From: JBDZUZ01 sp040255445 | Lineage (GTDB): Bacteria > Planctomycetota > Phycisphaerae > Phycisphaerales > UBA1924 | Direction of reading: 5' to 3' | DNA length: 14,900 nucleotides | Assembly: GCA_040255445.1 (NCBI GenBank) | Contig: JBDZUZ010000098.1 | Coordinates: 1 to 14,900 of the forward strand | In this document: in pieces, positions 14,731 to 14,900 of the stretch | Layout: each line of letters begins with the position of its first letter | Numbering within the stretch: position 1 is the stretch's first letter | The notes under the pieces: model-generated | Seen by the model: the letters and a program-made list of their open reading frames with translations, nothing else | What the model was told of the DNA's origin: nothing | Databases searched by the model: none | Position numbers and translations under genes: made by a program

Positions 14731-14900
14731 GTGATCGAGGCCGCGGACATCCTCGCCCCCGGTGGTGTGCTCTCCGAGCGCCTCGGCGCTCACTTTGAGC
14801 CCCGGCCGCAGCAGGGGCAGATGGCGACCGCCGTCGCCGAGGCGATGGAGAACCGATCGCACGTACTGCTCGAGGCGGGCACGGGCATCGGCAAGAGCTT
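14731..14900 (+). CDS. DinG-like ATP-dependent DNA helicase, 5' part only
   Basis: The first 56 codons are present; the gene runs off the window. From the GTG at 14731 the translation contains FEPRPQQGQM (about 22-31), the Q-motif-like region of DinG/XPD-type superfamily 2 helicases. It also contains VLLEAGTGIGKS (about 45-56), the Walker A motif with K55. This combination is typical of bacterial DinG proteins, which unwind DNA 5' to 3' and help resolve R-loops and D-loops. The iron-sulfur cysteines, if any, lie outside the window. A weak cagg precedes the GTG start. Confidence 0.82.
   Translation, partial: MIEAADILAPGGVLSERLGAHFEPRPQQGQMATAVAEAMENRSHVLLEAGTGIGKS

Overview
The window is GC-rich, gene-dense bacterial chromosome. 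It most likely comes from a planctomycete of the Phycisphaerae type. That placement is an inference from three things seen together: a secreted protein ending in a PAP-type PEP-CTERM sorting signal, Ala/Gly/Arg-rich and partly divergent versions of conserved proteins, and a mixture of ATG, GTG and possibly TTG starts. No rRNA, tRNA, insertion sequence, phage gene or CRISPR array was seen.

Layout. Positions 1-1300 hold a compact RtcB-type RNA ligase on the minus strand, with a short tandem repeat beyond its 3' end and a strong hairpin upstream. Positions 1296-4239 hold a minus-strand polytopic membrane protein facing a plus-strand pair, LemA and an HtpX-like M48 membrane protease. A 40-bp run of 8-bp tandem repeats follows. 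Positions 4346-5079 (minus) hold a toxin-antitoxin-like pair, a UPF0175-type antitoxin with a DUF3368-type PIN nuclease. Positions 5155-7091 (plus) hold an unrecognised membrane protein and FolE2 (GTP cyclohydrolase IB).

Positions 7301-11816 (plus) form a tight operon: penicillin-binding protein 2 (mrdA), RodA (starting on the last base of the mrdA stop codon) and the 16S rRNA methyltransferase RsmG (4-bp overlap with rodA). PBP2 and RodA act together as the transpeptidase and glycosyltransferase of the peptidoglycan elongation machinery. RsmG carries an unusual basic, proline-rich N-terminal extension.

Positions 11817-12005 carry a large hairpin and then a clear minus-strand intrinsic terminator. 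This terminator serves a secreted HAF-repeat-like protein with a C-terminal PEP-CTERM signal (12006-13142, minus). A 297-bp divergent intergenic region with nested dyads and promoter-like hexamers separates it from an unrecognised protein with a probable N-terminal helix-turn-helix (13440-14636, plus). The window ends in the first 56 codons of a DinG-like helicase.

Most of the window is ordinary housekeeping and envelope biology, and I found no clear undescribed multi-gene system. The best candidates for a second look are the divergent HTH/PEP-CTERM pair with its operator-like dyad, the structured element after rsmG, and the compact RtcB.
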